This document shows positions 11,875-23,196 of a stretch of 64,000 nucleotides of DNA, piece by piece. Both the position numbers and the translations under genes were made by a program. Positions within the stretch are counted from its first letter, which is position 1. Every line of letters begins with the position of its first letter. The notes below the pieces were generated by a model, which was given only the letters and a program-made list of their open reading frames with translations, did no database searches and was not told the DNA's origin. This DNA is from Pristionchus mayeri (taxonomy: Eukaryota > Nematoda > Chromadorea > Rhabditida > Neodiplogasteridae): NCBI GenBank assembly GCA_036245805.1, contig BTRK01000005.1:3782001-3846000 (forward strand), read 5' to 3'.

Positions 11875-12766
11875 CAGAGGTATAAAATAGATGTTACAAG
11901 GAAAATTAGAATCATGATAATTACGATGTCATATCTAGATGACAAAGGGAAGTTGTTGAGAAGTTGAGAATACCACCGGGAAGTTCGAACAGGGAAAGAG
12001 TGAAATCTGGCTGTACCTGTTGTCAGTTCAATGTTGATACCGAAGGAAGAGGTTCGGTCCCGTAGGGGTTTGTAAACGTAGAAGGAAGAACGAGGGATGA
12101 CATTAGAACGAGTCATGATAATATGAGTCATACAAAGATCACCTATGACTCTCCTCTCAGTAAGCGAACGCAGGCCAAGAATTTTCAAGCGATCCGAATA
12201 AGAGGGAAGAGAAAGAGGATAGGAAGGGGAGGGGAAACAGCGATAGAATAGTTGTCGGGTGAAAATATGCTGAACTTTTTCAAGAGTCTCAATGTCAGAT
12301 AAATAGTTAGGATTCCAGAAGGGGGATGCAAAGTCGAGGAGGGGAAGGACGTATGCTTTGTAACTGCGAAGAAGGATGGTGGGACAGTTGAAAGGGAGGG
12401 CTTTGAGGAGAAGGAATAACTTAGAAGTCGCTTTCTGAGCACGGGTTTTAACATAACAAGAATTCTTGAGGTCAGAGCGGACTTGTACACCTAGATCACG
12501 GACAATATTTTCGAGGGGTAGTTGAATGGAATTGATATTATAACGAGGTGTAGATTGTTTGGAACCTATGCGGATGTGAGAACACTTAGACGCCGATAAA
12601 GTCAATTGGTTAAGTTGGGTCCATTCACAGAGACAGTCAAGAGCTGATTGAAATTCAGATGCGATGACCGATTTGGTTGACTTACTATAGGATACATACA
12701 ATTTGACATCATCAGCATAACGTTGGACGGAAACGTTATGAAATTTGGATAACGCCTCAAGTATCG
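11875..12766 (-). mobile_element. LINE reverse-transcriptase fragment, right-arm copy
   Basis: Mirror of 10231-11122. It differs by at least one residue (LPSYSD here against LPFYSD in the left copy) and in the sequence beyond the inner breakpoint. Confidence 0.85.
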
Positions 12767-13188
12767 GTTACTGCAAGCCATGGCGTGCCAATACCGTATG
12801 TAATTTCCGTGCGCAAATTGTTCGAGCAGTCCACATGCTAGGTCCTTCGAATCTATGGTCCCTTGAGGAGATCCTTAACATTCTGATAAATATTCACATA
12901 ACCGAATAGTTCATGCCGAACAGTTGAGCAGAATAAGTAGCCTATACAAAAGATCGATATTTCTTTGTCTACTTCCGTATTCTTCGCTCTCCACTCCTTC
13001 TCTTGTCCCTCCACCCGCTCACGCATCCAAGAGATAGCGCTTAGAGATAATAGCGAGTGGGCAATGCCCCTCTCGATATCCCCCGCACTTTCTCCTGTCT
13101 CTATTCGCTGTTCCCTGATCATTCGGGTAAGGAGAGTGAGGAGAAAAGGGGAACATTGAGATGAAAGGATAGGAGGGTGTATCATCTG

Positions 13189-13288
13189 AGAACTGGTCAT
13201 TTTAGAACTCTACAGAGGGGGAAAATTTTAAAAAAAACCAATTTTATCACTGAGCTCATAAACGAAGCGTTCTAAAATGACCAGTTCT
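13189..13288. repeat. 100-bp foldback in IR1 right arm
   Basis: Mirror of the foldback at 9709-9808. Confidence 0.75.
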
Positions 13289-14147
13289 AAAGTGATGCAC
13301 AACCGGGATAGGCAATTATCCGCTTTACTGAACACGCTGACAAGCGTGCAGTGACACTTGATTATACATCACTTTACTCATCACTTCACATGCGCATTCT
13401 CACTTCGCGCGTAGTGATTATCAGAATAATCATACTTCCTAGTCGCTCATTCCAATCACCTGAGAGCATTTTCAAAAGAGTAATGTATCTTTGTCCAGTC
13501 TCGACCAACTCTCACCCGTTTCATTTTCGTATCTTATCAGCTCCCCTTAGTACAAAAGATGGCAGTAATAGATACTATCGAGATAATACGGTTCATATTT
13601 TTCGGCATCTCTCTCTTCGAAATTAGCAAGATAGAAAGTATGATTCATCTAACAACGCACATAACATCTAGGAAACATCGAAGAACCGAAATCAGCAACG
13701 GAATAGCCCTCCAAAAATGACATACAAAAATATACCCCTTTCTGTGACAAGGCTTTGAGAACCTACTTTCTCCTGATCATTTACTACACCCTATCGTGCT
13801 CGCGAAAATAGATCGAGAGGAAGATCAAGTATTGAGCATTTCCGGATTACCTGGCGATCTAGAGTATTGCGACTGCCTTCAACTTGTGAAACAAGGTTGC
13901 AATAGTGGGAGATTCGGAACAGAAATATGCTTTAAAATATTAATGGAGTGCGTTGTAATCTCAGCCCGACTAGTAACGATCATTTCATCGTTAATAACAT
14001 TCAGTGTATTTTTCTTTTAAAAAGTTTACCTCATTCGATAGTCCAAATTTCGCTGCGAAGATTAGAATCAGGCTCGCTTCAAAATTCCTTTAAGAGCTCA
14101 GATGTTCCACTCACACTGGCCGATCTTCCATCATGTGTTCATTGGAT

Positions 14148-16813
14148 ATGAAGAAGCTCGTATATTGCGTGTTACTCATTTCAGTGAGTGTTGGATTTTT
14201 ATTTTTGTTCACTTTTTTCTATTTTTTTCTCTCTTTCTCTCCCACCCTCCCTCCCTCCTTCCCTCACTGCCTTAATTTTCAGATTTCGTCTGCGGACGGG
14301 ATTCGCCACCCGAAGAGTCCAGCGGAACAGGTGGAAGGATTATGGTGCAAAAAATCCGTCCATGGAACATATCTTCGGAATGTAAATCCTGAAGAGGACG
14401 ACAGCAAAGTTGATCTGGCTCAGAATTGCACTGCATGCAAGCAATGGGTGATCACGAAGTCGCATTGGGATAGTGAGGTGAGTAGAGGTAGAGAATCGAT
14501 TTCAGCTCTATGTATAGCGAACATGAAACACATCCGAAAATGATACAAAACCATTCCAATAAGAGAACCCTAGTGTAGAGAGTATGCGGAATGAAGAAAT
14601 CGTAAATTATTTGCACACCGTAGATATCAACGTATATTCATTTCGAATAATTGCTTTATTGATAAACGACCGATCGAGGAAGTGGGCGAAATAAAGATTC
14701 GGTTACCGGCATTTCTCTAGTTAGCTATTTAATTTGTCCAAACCAATTCCAGGTGTATATTGAATCGTATTGCGCACGACACTATTATATAACGACCAGC
14801 CTATTCGGACATGTCTCCATGTTAAACGGGATCTCATTGTGGTCAGCGTTCAAGAACGATGATGGCTCGTTCTCGTTCCTTCAACAGGACAAACTGATCA
14901 GAGCAAGTGAGGATGGGTCCGTTAATTCGAACAAAGACGATTTCAAAAACTGGAAACATTTCTGGCTCGAGCCAGTGGCAGGTAGTGTTTCAGAATGTGC
15001 AAACATACATCTCATCTTGCTAGTAAAATCTTTTGTTTTGGCTAATTCAATAAGGTTTGATAGGTTTTTGAACCGAGAGGTTTGATAGGTTTTTGCAGAT
15101 GACCTTCAAAATGCCACAAATCCGACAGAAGTGCAGGACGAAATGGATGATACGCCGACTTTTACGACGGAAAAGGACAAAAATAAGCTTCTCCTCTCTG
15201 CAGAAGTTGCTGGATTGTACTGTGTCAAATCACGATTTAGATTAGTATATTTTTCCGGAATACGCATTTGCTTTTCCTCTTTTTTATTGCCTTTGCTATT
15301 CTCCAAAAGACATTTAGGGGGCTGGTGAAATATTTGAATATACGCTGGTGATATCAAGATGTTGTATCTTCACGAGTACCACATACAGTTAATAGAATGA
15401 TTTACCATGCAGATTTTACCTTCGCCCTCGCAAAGGACTTTCGAATGCTGTGAGCTGGACTTTCTTTTGTGACGAGTGCACCAGGTGGATCATTGAAGAC
15501 CACCACGGAAAGGTAAACATATTAATGATAAATTCAATTGTTTATCGTCTTTGACGATAATACATTCTTTCCCAGGTCGCCCTGAAGCCTTTCTGCTCCC
15601 CTACGAAGTACCTGCGTGCATTTCGGGATGGATCGGTTGATCTTGCAAGCAAAACTGGTTTCTGGATGCCACAAAATAATGATGATGACACCTGGACGTT
15701 TACAAGTGCGCACGGCGGTAGATTGGTGAACAACGTTGGAGGACAAGCGGCAGCGAAAAAAACGCTTTAATTTCGAGGACTGATCACATGTGGTTGGAGC
15801 CTCAGCCAGGTATCGCATTTATTAATCTAATATATTCGGCGTAAACATTGTATCTAATCTGCATATATTCAGAATCGACTCCCACCACATCCACTGCAGC
15901 GCAGTTGTCGCTCTTCGCCGTCTACAACCACACCCTCTACATCGTCTACACTCTTGTCAACCCAATCCTCCTCAACACCCATTACAATCCAAAGTTATTC
16001 ACACTCAACAACTCAATCAACTACCTCAACAACGCAGCCTGAAGTGAGAGTTGTTATGTGAATCAAATGAAAAAGAGTTTCGCTAATATGTTTACCCACT
16101 TATATTTGCCCCCCCCCCAATGCATCATTGCATCATGTTACAATTGAACTCTAGAAATTGATCGAAACGGTAAGTTGATGGAGTACAATTTCTATTAAAT
16201 AAATGTTGCGATACATTTCCAAATTTCCCAATTACATAACTAGAAAACCACGACCATAGGTTTACAAAGATCTGCAACATTTCAGGCCGCACAACTGAAT
16301 GTGTCGGTCGTAAGGTACGTACCTCCGGGAACACAAATTACCCTCCCGAGTTCAATGCCTTCAGCACTCCCCCTTGTGAGTGCATCCTAGAGATACAATT
16401 TGAGTAATAATCAGAGATAACTTCCGATAGTTTGTTTTTCTTGGGAAATATGAATTGAATCATGTCGATCAATCTTCTAATTCTCAGATGAATGAAACAA
16501 CTGCGCTCGAATATTCGCCAACAGGAACCTCGTCGTATGCTGCAATTCTGTCGATTCTTCTCCTATCTTTCTTGGTCATATGCATAATAGGCTATGTGGT
16601 CATGCGTGCACGTCGACGGGTGAGAATTTGCATGCCAATTGCGAATGTTTAATGTATTCCGATTTCAGAATCCGGACATTGAAAGCTCGATAACTAAGCA
16701 AACAGTCGTGGTTAGTTGACCAGCATTAACAACATCATACTGATGTTCATGCTTTTCAGGAAATGCAGAAGCTAGTATCGTGGTATGAATTGTCAAAGCG
16801 TCATAATGCATAA
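14148..16813 (+). pseudogene. Type I membrane protein with fascin-like ectodomain, right-arm copy, with frameshifts
   Basis: Ten exons can be traced: 14148-14183 (signal peptide MKKLVYCVLLIS), 14283-14477, 14753-14981, 15099 to about 15246, 15413-15512, 15576-15809, 15873-16043, 16488-16619, 16669-16710 and 16760-16813. Exons 2-6 encode two rounds of fascin-like repeats (HGTYLRNVN, CKQWVITK, NWKHFWLEP; FYLRPRKG, CTRWIIED, KYLRAFRDGSVDLA). Exon 7 is a Ser/Thr-rich stalk in one frame (for example TTPSTSSTLLSTQSSSTP). Exon 8 has a TM helix (SYAAILSILLLSFLVICIIG) followed by RARRR, and exons 9-10 a short tail. Exon 6 is one base short (seven-A run, 15751-15757) and exon 7 one base long relative to splice phase, and the exon 4/5 phases also disagree. 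The gene is therefore broken as sequenced or contains errors. The topology (extracellular beta-trefoil domains on a mucin-like stalk) is inferred. Confidence 0.7.
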
Positions 16814-17014
16814 TTCAACATGTGTTTGCTTTATTGATTGTTGCATAAAGTGTATGATAAAGATGCGTGGTATTCATTGATATTGCTAGTACATACCACC
16901 AACAACGACCCAACCAACAGCGTTCATTGATAACTGACATTTCTAACTAGACAAATAATTTGAATGGAACATTCGAACACATTCATGCTAGATTCCCATG
17001 CAGCATGGTACAGT

Positions 17015-17297
17015 TTAGTGATGCACAGTGCTAATTACGGTCGTGAAATTTCCAGTTAGCGTTGTGTGAGTAGTATCCTTTCGCTTTCTTCGCACCAGGC
17101 CTGAAAATGCAGTGCGTAATTCTGATAAATCGCATGGTCATTTTTATAAAATAATTCACAAACATGCTTGACAATGAAAGCATCATTTGCCAAATTGGAA
17201 TGCGATTGAAGGATATTTTTGAAATTACCTGCGAATCCCCTTCGATAATCCGGCACCAGGAGTATCATCACTACTGCGTCCCACGTCGGGAAAAAGG
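17015..17297 (-). pseudogene. 3' fragment of Str chemoreceptor at the IR1 outer edge
   Basis: Inverted copy of 5699-5981, containing most of exon 8 (from the Phe-Phe-Pro-Thr-Trp of TM7) and exon 9 with the stop codon. It has no promoter and no upstream exons, so it is a passenger fragment left by the inverted duplication. Confidence 0.9.
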
Positions 17298-17649
17298 ATT
17301 ATTGAAGAACCAATTGAGAAGAGAAGGTCCGACCTTCTCGAGGAGAACGATTGAGAGAAGTGAATGATAATGAATAAGGATTCAGATTGTGGTGATTATA
17401 TCGGAAGCCTCCGAAAGAGGACGGAAAAAGTGGAGGTCCTACTTGGAATCCGCCCTGTGCACAGTGGAGGTCCTACTTGGAATCCGCCCTCTGCACAGTG
17501 GAGGTCCTACTTGGAATCCGCCCTGTGCTCTTTCGGAGGCTTCCGATATAATCACCACAATCTGAATCCTTATTCATTATCATTCACTTCTCTCAATCGT
17601 TCTCCTCGAGAAGGTCGGACCTTCTCTTCTCAATTGGTTCTTCAATAAT
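17298..17649. repeat. Foldback element with three internal 35-bp tandem repeats
   Basis: Inverted termini of about 140 bp (ATTATTGAAGAACC inward, through TCCGAAAGAG) enclose three tandem copies of a 35-bp unit beginning GTGGAGGTCCTACTTGGAAT. It starts exactly where the IR1 right arm stops. Confidence 0.85.
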
Positions 17650-17749
17650 GCTGAATATTCAACTTGCTTCTTCCCATTGCTTTGTTTCCTTGTTCTTTTG
17701 CATGTTGCGGCTCCTTATGTTTTTCCATTTAAGATTGATTCTTTCCAGC

Positions 17750-18634
17750 ATGGATTTCCAAATCTCCTGGCAGTCTTCTCAAGAAGATACTGATCATAAC
17801 ATCTCAACTTTGCCTTCTGACGTCATTCGGGACATCTTGAGAGTGGGAGTGGAATCCATTGACGAGATGAGACTGGTGAGTGACCTATTTCTAATGTAAT
17901 AACAAGAACGCGCTTTTGCGACATATTTTGCATTCATCTGAGTTGGCACGTTACGATAGTGGTCCTAAGACGGAATCCATCTTCTCATTTGTCTGTTTCA
18001 GATTTCTCGCCGATGGAATACTCTGGCCATGGAGCACCTGGCTAATCGAAAACTGCTTCCCGCTATCTCCTCCCTCTATTGGTTCTTCGGCGAGAATGGA
18101 GAAATGCAGATGAAACTGTGCATTCCCGAGAAACTCAAAAAGTACTTCGGAGTGAGAGGAGCAACAGAAGACGACGGATATGTAGGTTGTTTTCTCACAG
18201 TATTCCTAGTTCTTCAAGTCAAATTTCAAATTATATTTCAGATCGTGCTCGCTTCGGGATATCTTTCTGATGAATTACTCAAGAACATGTAAGCTTTGAT
18301 CGCTTTGCATTTGGAAATGTGTAACATACTCGAAAACGATTCACTGATACTCAAAAATTGCAATCGTGCCCATTTTCAGGTTGAAAATCCAGAAAGTTTT
18401 GATAATTCAACTTTGGATTTCCGTGTTTAGTTTGATGTCTAGGTCGCGTTTCAAATTGCGAGAGACCGTGAGAAACAACCAAAGTATGACATGTTGTAGA
18501 AAACAGGAGTAGCGTTGAATGCGGACGCCATCGACTGCGTGAATAATGAGTGGATCGTCGCGCTCGGAGCGCAGAAGAACAGTCTCAAAACTCTGCAAGG
18601 CATCAAGACCACCAAGGTCTGCTGCTCTGACTAG
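17750..18634 (+). CDS. Small F-box protein
   Basis: Five exons, 176 codons, all phases consistent: 17750-17875, 18002-18181, 18242-18288, 18380-18429 and 18507-18634. Residues about 20-60 form an F-box (STLPSDVIRDILRV, SIDEMRLISRRWNTLAMEHL), the Skp1-binding motif of SCF ubiquitin-ligase adaptors. The remainder is a short variable region with no domain I recognise. The ATG lies one base after TTTCCAG, an arrangement that would suit a trans-spliced leader acceptor. The exon 4 donor (GTTTGA) is weak and was chosen because it restores frame. Likely role: substrate adaptor for ubiquitination; the substrate cannot be read from the sequence. Confidence 0.72.
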
Positions 18635-18896
18635 CGATCTGGGAAATAATCACCGTTGAACTTTTTTTCGAAGCAACCGATCTGATATGTGATAAATAAT
18701 ATCTGATAAATAATCTGATAAATGATTTGGATTGACCGGTGCTTCTATTGATGCTTCTGTTGATTTCTCGAGAAATCAATGTGTGAAACAAAGGAAAAGC
18801 AATTTTGTTTTTGTTTTTTCGTCAAACAAACTTATCCCGAACAAGTTCAGAAAAATAGAGATCAGGGAAGGTTAGATCGGTGTGTTATCTGAGCGG

Positions 18897-20090
18897 ATTC
18901 ACATACACCCGTACAGCAAAAAATAAAATTCCCTGAAAAATAGACCCCAGGGTTAATTTTTCACGTAGAGGAAGAAAATCGACCTTAGAAACCCGTATCT
19001 GTGACCCTTCATTCTCTGTATTGCGCCGAATTGGGCGGTCGGTTTTTGAAAAACTTTTTGGAGCTTCCAAACTCCATAACTAGATAGTGATTCTGAAACA
19101 ACTCGACGAGATAAGCATTTTTCCTGTTGGAAGTGAAGTGCTAGCTCATCTGTGAAAAAAGTTATGGTCGTTTGAATTTTTAAAATTGTTGCCCTGAAAA
19201 ATTTTATTCCATAGCGGGCAAAATAAACAATTTCATTAGATTCCTCACGTAAAAGTACCAAAGTGTAGCAAATTAGAAAGAAAAACTCGTCATGGCAATC
19301 AGTCAAATGGGCGACCGAAGACCTCGGACTTGAACGATTTCGAACGAAAAAATCGATTTTTTGGAGAAATCTCTTTTTGATGAACTTCTTATGAGCTGTG
19401 ATGTGGAAATTCGGATTCTACAAGAGAAAACACGCCAGAAAATTTTTTTCTCGTAAAATTCTGAAATTCTGAGAATTTTGGGTTTTTTGGGAAAATTTTT
19501 CCATTTCCGAGGCCGAAAAACTCGATATCTCAGAATTTTACGAAAAAAAGATTTTCTGGCGTGTTTTCACTCGTGGAATCCGAATTTCCACATCACAGTT
19601 CACAAGAAGTCCATCTAAAAGAGATTTCTCCAAAATATCGATTTTTTCGTTCGAAATCGTTCAAGTCCGAGGTCTTCGGTCGACCATTTGACTGATTGCC
19701 ATGACGAGTTTTTCTTTCACATTTGGTACAATGGGGTACTTTTACGTGAGGAATCTAATTAAATTGTTTATTTTTCCCGCTATGGAATAAAATTTTTCAG
19801 GGCAACAATTTTAAAAATTCAAACGACCATAACTTTTTTCACAGATGAGCTAGCACATCACTTCCAACAGGAAAAATGCTTATCTCGTCGAGATCTTTCA
19901 CTATCTGGTTATGGAGTTTGGAAGCTCCAAAAAGTTTTTCAAAAACCGACCGCCCAATTCGGCGCAATACAGAGAATGAAGGGTCACAGATACGGGTTTT
20001 TAAGGTCGATTTTTTTTCTCTACATGAAAAATTAACCCTGGGATCTATTTTTCAGGGAATTATTTTTTGATGTATGGGTCATGTGTGAAA
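18897..20090. repeat. 1.2-kb palindromic (foldback) element
   Basis: The arms mirror around about 19493; for example ATCTGTGACCCTTCATTCTC near 18994 is inverted near 19975-19994. Sub-blocks (CGACGAGATAAGCATTTTTC, TTTTTCACGTAGAG) are shared with the foldback at 31330-31945, so the two are one family. There is no coding sequence. Confidence 0.8.
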
Positions 20091-20377
20091 TTGCTCGATT
20101 CTCTCTCTCATATGTCGATCGTTGCTTGACAATATTCTTTAAATTTATCCAATTGGGAATTACAATACCATAATACCATGGCTCCAGAACACATTAGGTC
20201 GGATGATCGCTGTCGGATGGTTACCTTGCGGATGATAACCAAAGAAGACCCTTCCGTTATCCTTTAAAAAATATGTTTTGTTTGTTGAAGAGCAAACAAT
20301 CGATTGAACCAGATACAGTATTTTAAATCACTGTGTTCCGTTCATGATTCGTCACACGATAACTTGTTATTCCGACA

Positions 20378-20427
20378 GCCCGAACCCAACCCGAACCCGA
20401 CCCACCCGAACCCCGAACCCGACCAAC
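20378..20427. repeat. CCCGAA/CCCGAC simple repeat
   Basis: Irregular tandem CCCGAACC and CCCGACC units. The unit is unlike the TTAGGC telomere repeat of nematodes. Confidence 0.7.
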
Positions 20428-20670
20428 GACGTGCGCGGGACATATATTAGGGAGGAAACCTCTGAGGTTAGTGAAATAGTGTTGTTTAAATTTATGTATC
20501 TAAATGTGCGATTTAGTTTATGTCGCTGTGGTACTACGAGTACCAACACAGTGGCGGACAATAACAATAAAATCTTGCGAAGATGGTCAATCATTTAGAG
20601 TGGGTGCATAGCGGGTACATGTGGTGCATGGTTTGTGCAACCACAGGGTATATTCATATTCGTAACACGC

Positions 20671-20784
20671 TATGATGCCAAATCGGCGCGTGCTTTCCTC
20701 GTTTTACACGCTCTCTCTCGTCGGTCAGACAGAGCGAGAGAACGTGTAAAACGAGGAGAGCACGCGCCGATTTGGCATCCCTAT
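20671..20784. repeat. Foldback hairpin, diverged member of family 1
   Basis: Near-perfect inverted repeat with termini GATGCCAAATCGGCGCG and its complement. The centre carries CACGCTCTCTCTCGTCGGTC, resembling the centre of the family-1 hairpins. Confidence 0.85.
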
Positions 20785-21490
20785 AACACGCCCTCATTTA
20801 ACTTACATTGAACGTTTGATTGAGCAGATCCATATTCTATAATATGGATGCGAACACAATTATTTGTACGAAACTATTATTTATTCGCTGGGTATCGGCT
20901 ATGACAATATATCTAGCAAGTGAGCCCTCGCTCACACATTTTAAATATTTACCATCTTGAACTGTTCGCAACTTAGATTGTCATGCATAAAACACAGTCC
21001 ATCCTGACGATGAGCACTCAGAAAATTGCCGAAGCAACTTTTAAAGGAGTAGGTTTGATTGTCTTCGTTATGTTGGAGTGCCCACTCTTCACATGACTCT
21101 CGATGGTCATCAAAGGCCACCATACCGTTCGGAAGCGCTCGAAGATACATCCCATGGTCTCCAAAAGGCGTCAAAGCGACCTTGAAGAATTTTGATTGAC
21201 CAGGATTATACAAATTATTCTGCCAAGACTCGAATGCCAGATTATTAAACGACACACCTTATCACCGCGTTTTTCGATGATCACATCGTATATTCGAACA
21301 ATTTTCAGACAGATCAACGCAGAGCTTATCTCCTTCATTAGGTCGAAACCATGCTCGCACTCATTTGTAATTGTATCCCTTGATGCAACGATTGTTTTTC
21401 ATCATTGATTCTGGAAATATTTTTTGTTAAAATATATAAGTTCGTTTAAAGAGACTTGAGTCTCGCATAAATGGCTTGAAAACTCATTAA

Positions 21491-22751
21491 GAGACGTTCC
21501 ACGAGAGAACGTACTTTCTCCACGGATGACTTTTTTGCAACCCCCTTCAATATCTTGCTGGAGAAGTTCCCATATCAAGTACTGATATTTGGCCCAATAT
21601 GGAGGGCTCTGGCGTACTTTCCGAAAAATGGCAGACCAGGCCCAAAAAAAATTGAAAATTTCAATTTTTTGAAAAGTACGATATTATAGGTTTTCTAAGA
21701 CTTTTTTCCGATGAAAATGACGAAAAACATACTTAGGAAAAATTTTATTGCATTTTCGAAATCAGCGTGAAAAACTACTCCAGGGGTCCAGTTTTCACGA
21801 GATGTTTCACTATGCGCTCGGAAGTTATAGCGCCCAGAAGAAGGAGCGCTCAGTGATCGTTCAGGGATGGATGAAGTCTCATTTCGTGAATTGAGCTTCA
21901 TTAAGGCTATTTCGCATGCACAAAATTTATTTTATATGGTTTCACTCAATTTGAGACTTAATTGAAGCAGTTACATACGTCAAATCTCGAAATTTTTTTC
22001 TCCATTTTTCATGCCTATGAGTGCATTTTTTTCGAAAAAAATACTTTTTCTCTGATGTCCACCAAATCACTGGAAAATGAACTAGGGATGATCCCAAGAT
22101 ATTCTAAGCGAATTATGGTAAGGCTGAGGCTGAAATTCGACTTCTACACATCTCCGAAAATCGAAAAATTCGAAAAATTGTGGATTTTGACAAATCTCAT
22201 CGAATTTCCGTTGGAATATTGTGTCATATGTCACGCAATTCATTTGCAAACTAGTCAAAATGAATGTATTAGCTCACCAAACATTGATTTGACCCATGTT
22301 TAATCGATGTAAAGCATAATTATAGCCTCAATGAAGTGGAACATATGGAGTTCGAAATGTGAGTATCAAAATAATTCAATTTCGAGATTTGACGTACATA
22401 ACTGCTTCAATTAGGTCTCAAATTGAGTGAAACCATATAAAATAAATTTTGTGCATGCAAAATAGCCCTAATGAAGCTCAATTCACGAAATGAGACTTCA
22501 TCCATCCCAGAACGATCACTGAGCGCTCCTTCTTCTGACCGCTATAACTTCCGAGCGCATAGCGAAACATCTCGTGAAAACTGGACCCCAAGAGTAGTTT
22601 TTCACGCTGATTTCGAAAATGCAATAAATTTTTTCCTATGACATTAACAATTTTTCACGGCGGGCAAAAAACGACAAAAATCGACGTTTTCGACAATTTA
22701 TCGGCATCCGATCGACCCTCTCAAAACCTACGTTTTCTCGTGGAACGTATC
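21491..22751. mobile_element. TTAA-flanked palindromic element (non-autonomous)
   Basis: Terminal inverted repeats GAGACGTTCCACGAGAGAAC/complement are flanked by TTAA at 21487-21490 and 22752-22755, and most of the interior is self-complementary (axis about 22187). TTAA target duplications are typical of piggyBac-type transposition. The element at 29428-31149 has the same termini. No transposase is present. Confidence 0.75.
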
Positions 22752-23196
22752 TTAAATACATACCGAAACTGTTCTCGATCTTGAACTGCTCGCATCTCAG
22801 ATCTTCTTTCATGAGACAAAGGCGTTCATCCGAACGATGAGCACTCAGCCAGTTACCGAAGCAACTTTCGAAGGACCAGGTCCCCTGTTCGTCATGATAG
22901 TGAGGTGTCCACAACTCACACTCCATTCTATGGGCAACAAAGTCGACATTTTCATCCGAAAGAGCGCGAAGATACACTTCAGGATCGATGCAAGGCTTCA
23001 ATGCAACCTAAACAAATTTAGGTAGTTTTTTTTAAAATTTCGATCAAATTACACTGAAAAATCTCAATTTATTAGGCTGGTAAGAAAGTAATGCTCGATT
23101 TTATCAAGTATTTATGTTGATATTCAGACAGGGTCAAGTTCGCAAATGAGTTTATTTTATAGCGAGCCTTTTGCAACAGACTAAATTTACATTGTA

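Larger units (their letters stand above)
11875..17297. repeat. Giant inverted repeat IR1, right arm
   Basis: Reverse complement of 5699-11122. Its outer edge directly abuts a 350-bp foldback element (17298-17649). It carries the second copies of the LINE fragment, the 100-bp foldback and the fascin-like gene, plus a 3' fragment of the chemoreceptor. Confidence 0.95.

Noticed and set aside
20378..20427. Telomere-like repeat
   Set aside because: The units are CCCGAA/CCCGAC, not the TTAGGC repeat of nematode telomeres, and the tract is short and irregular.
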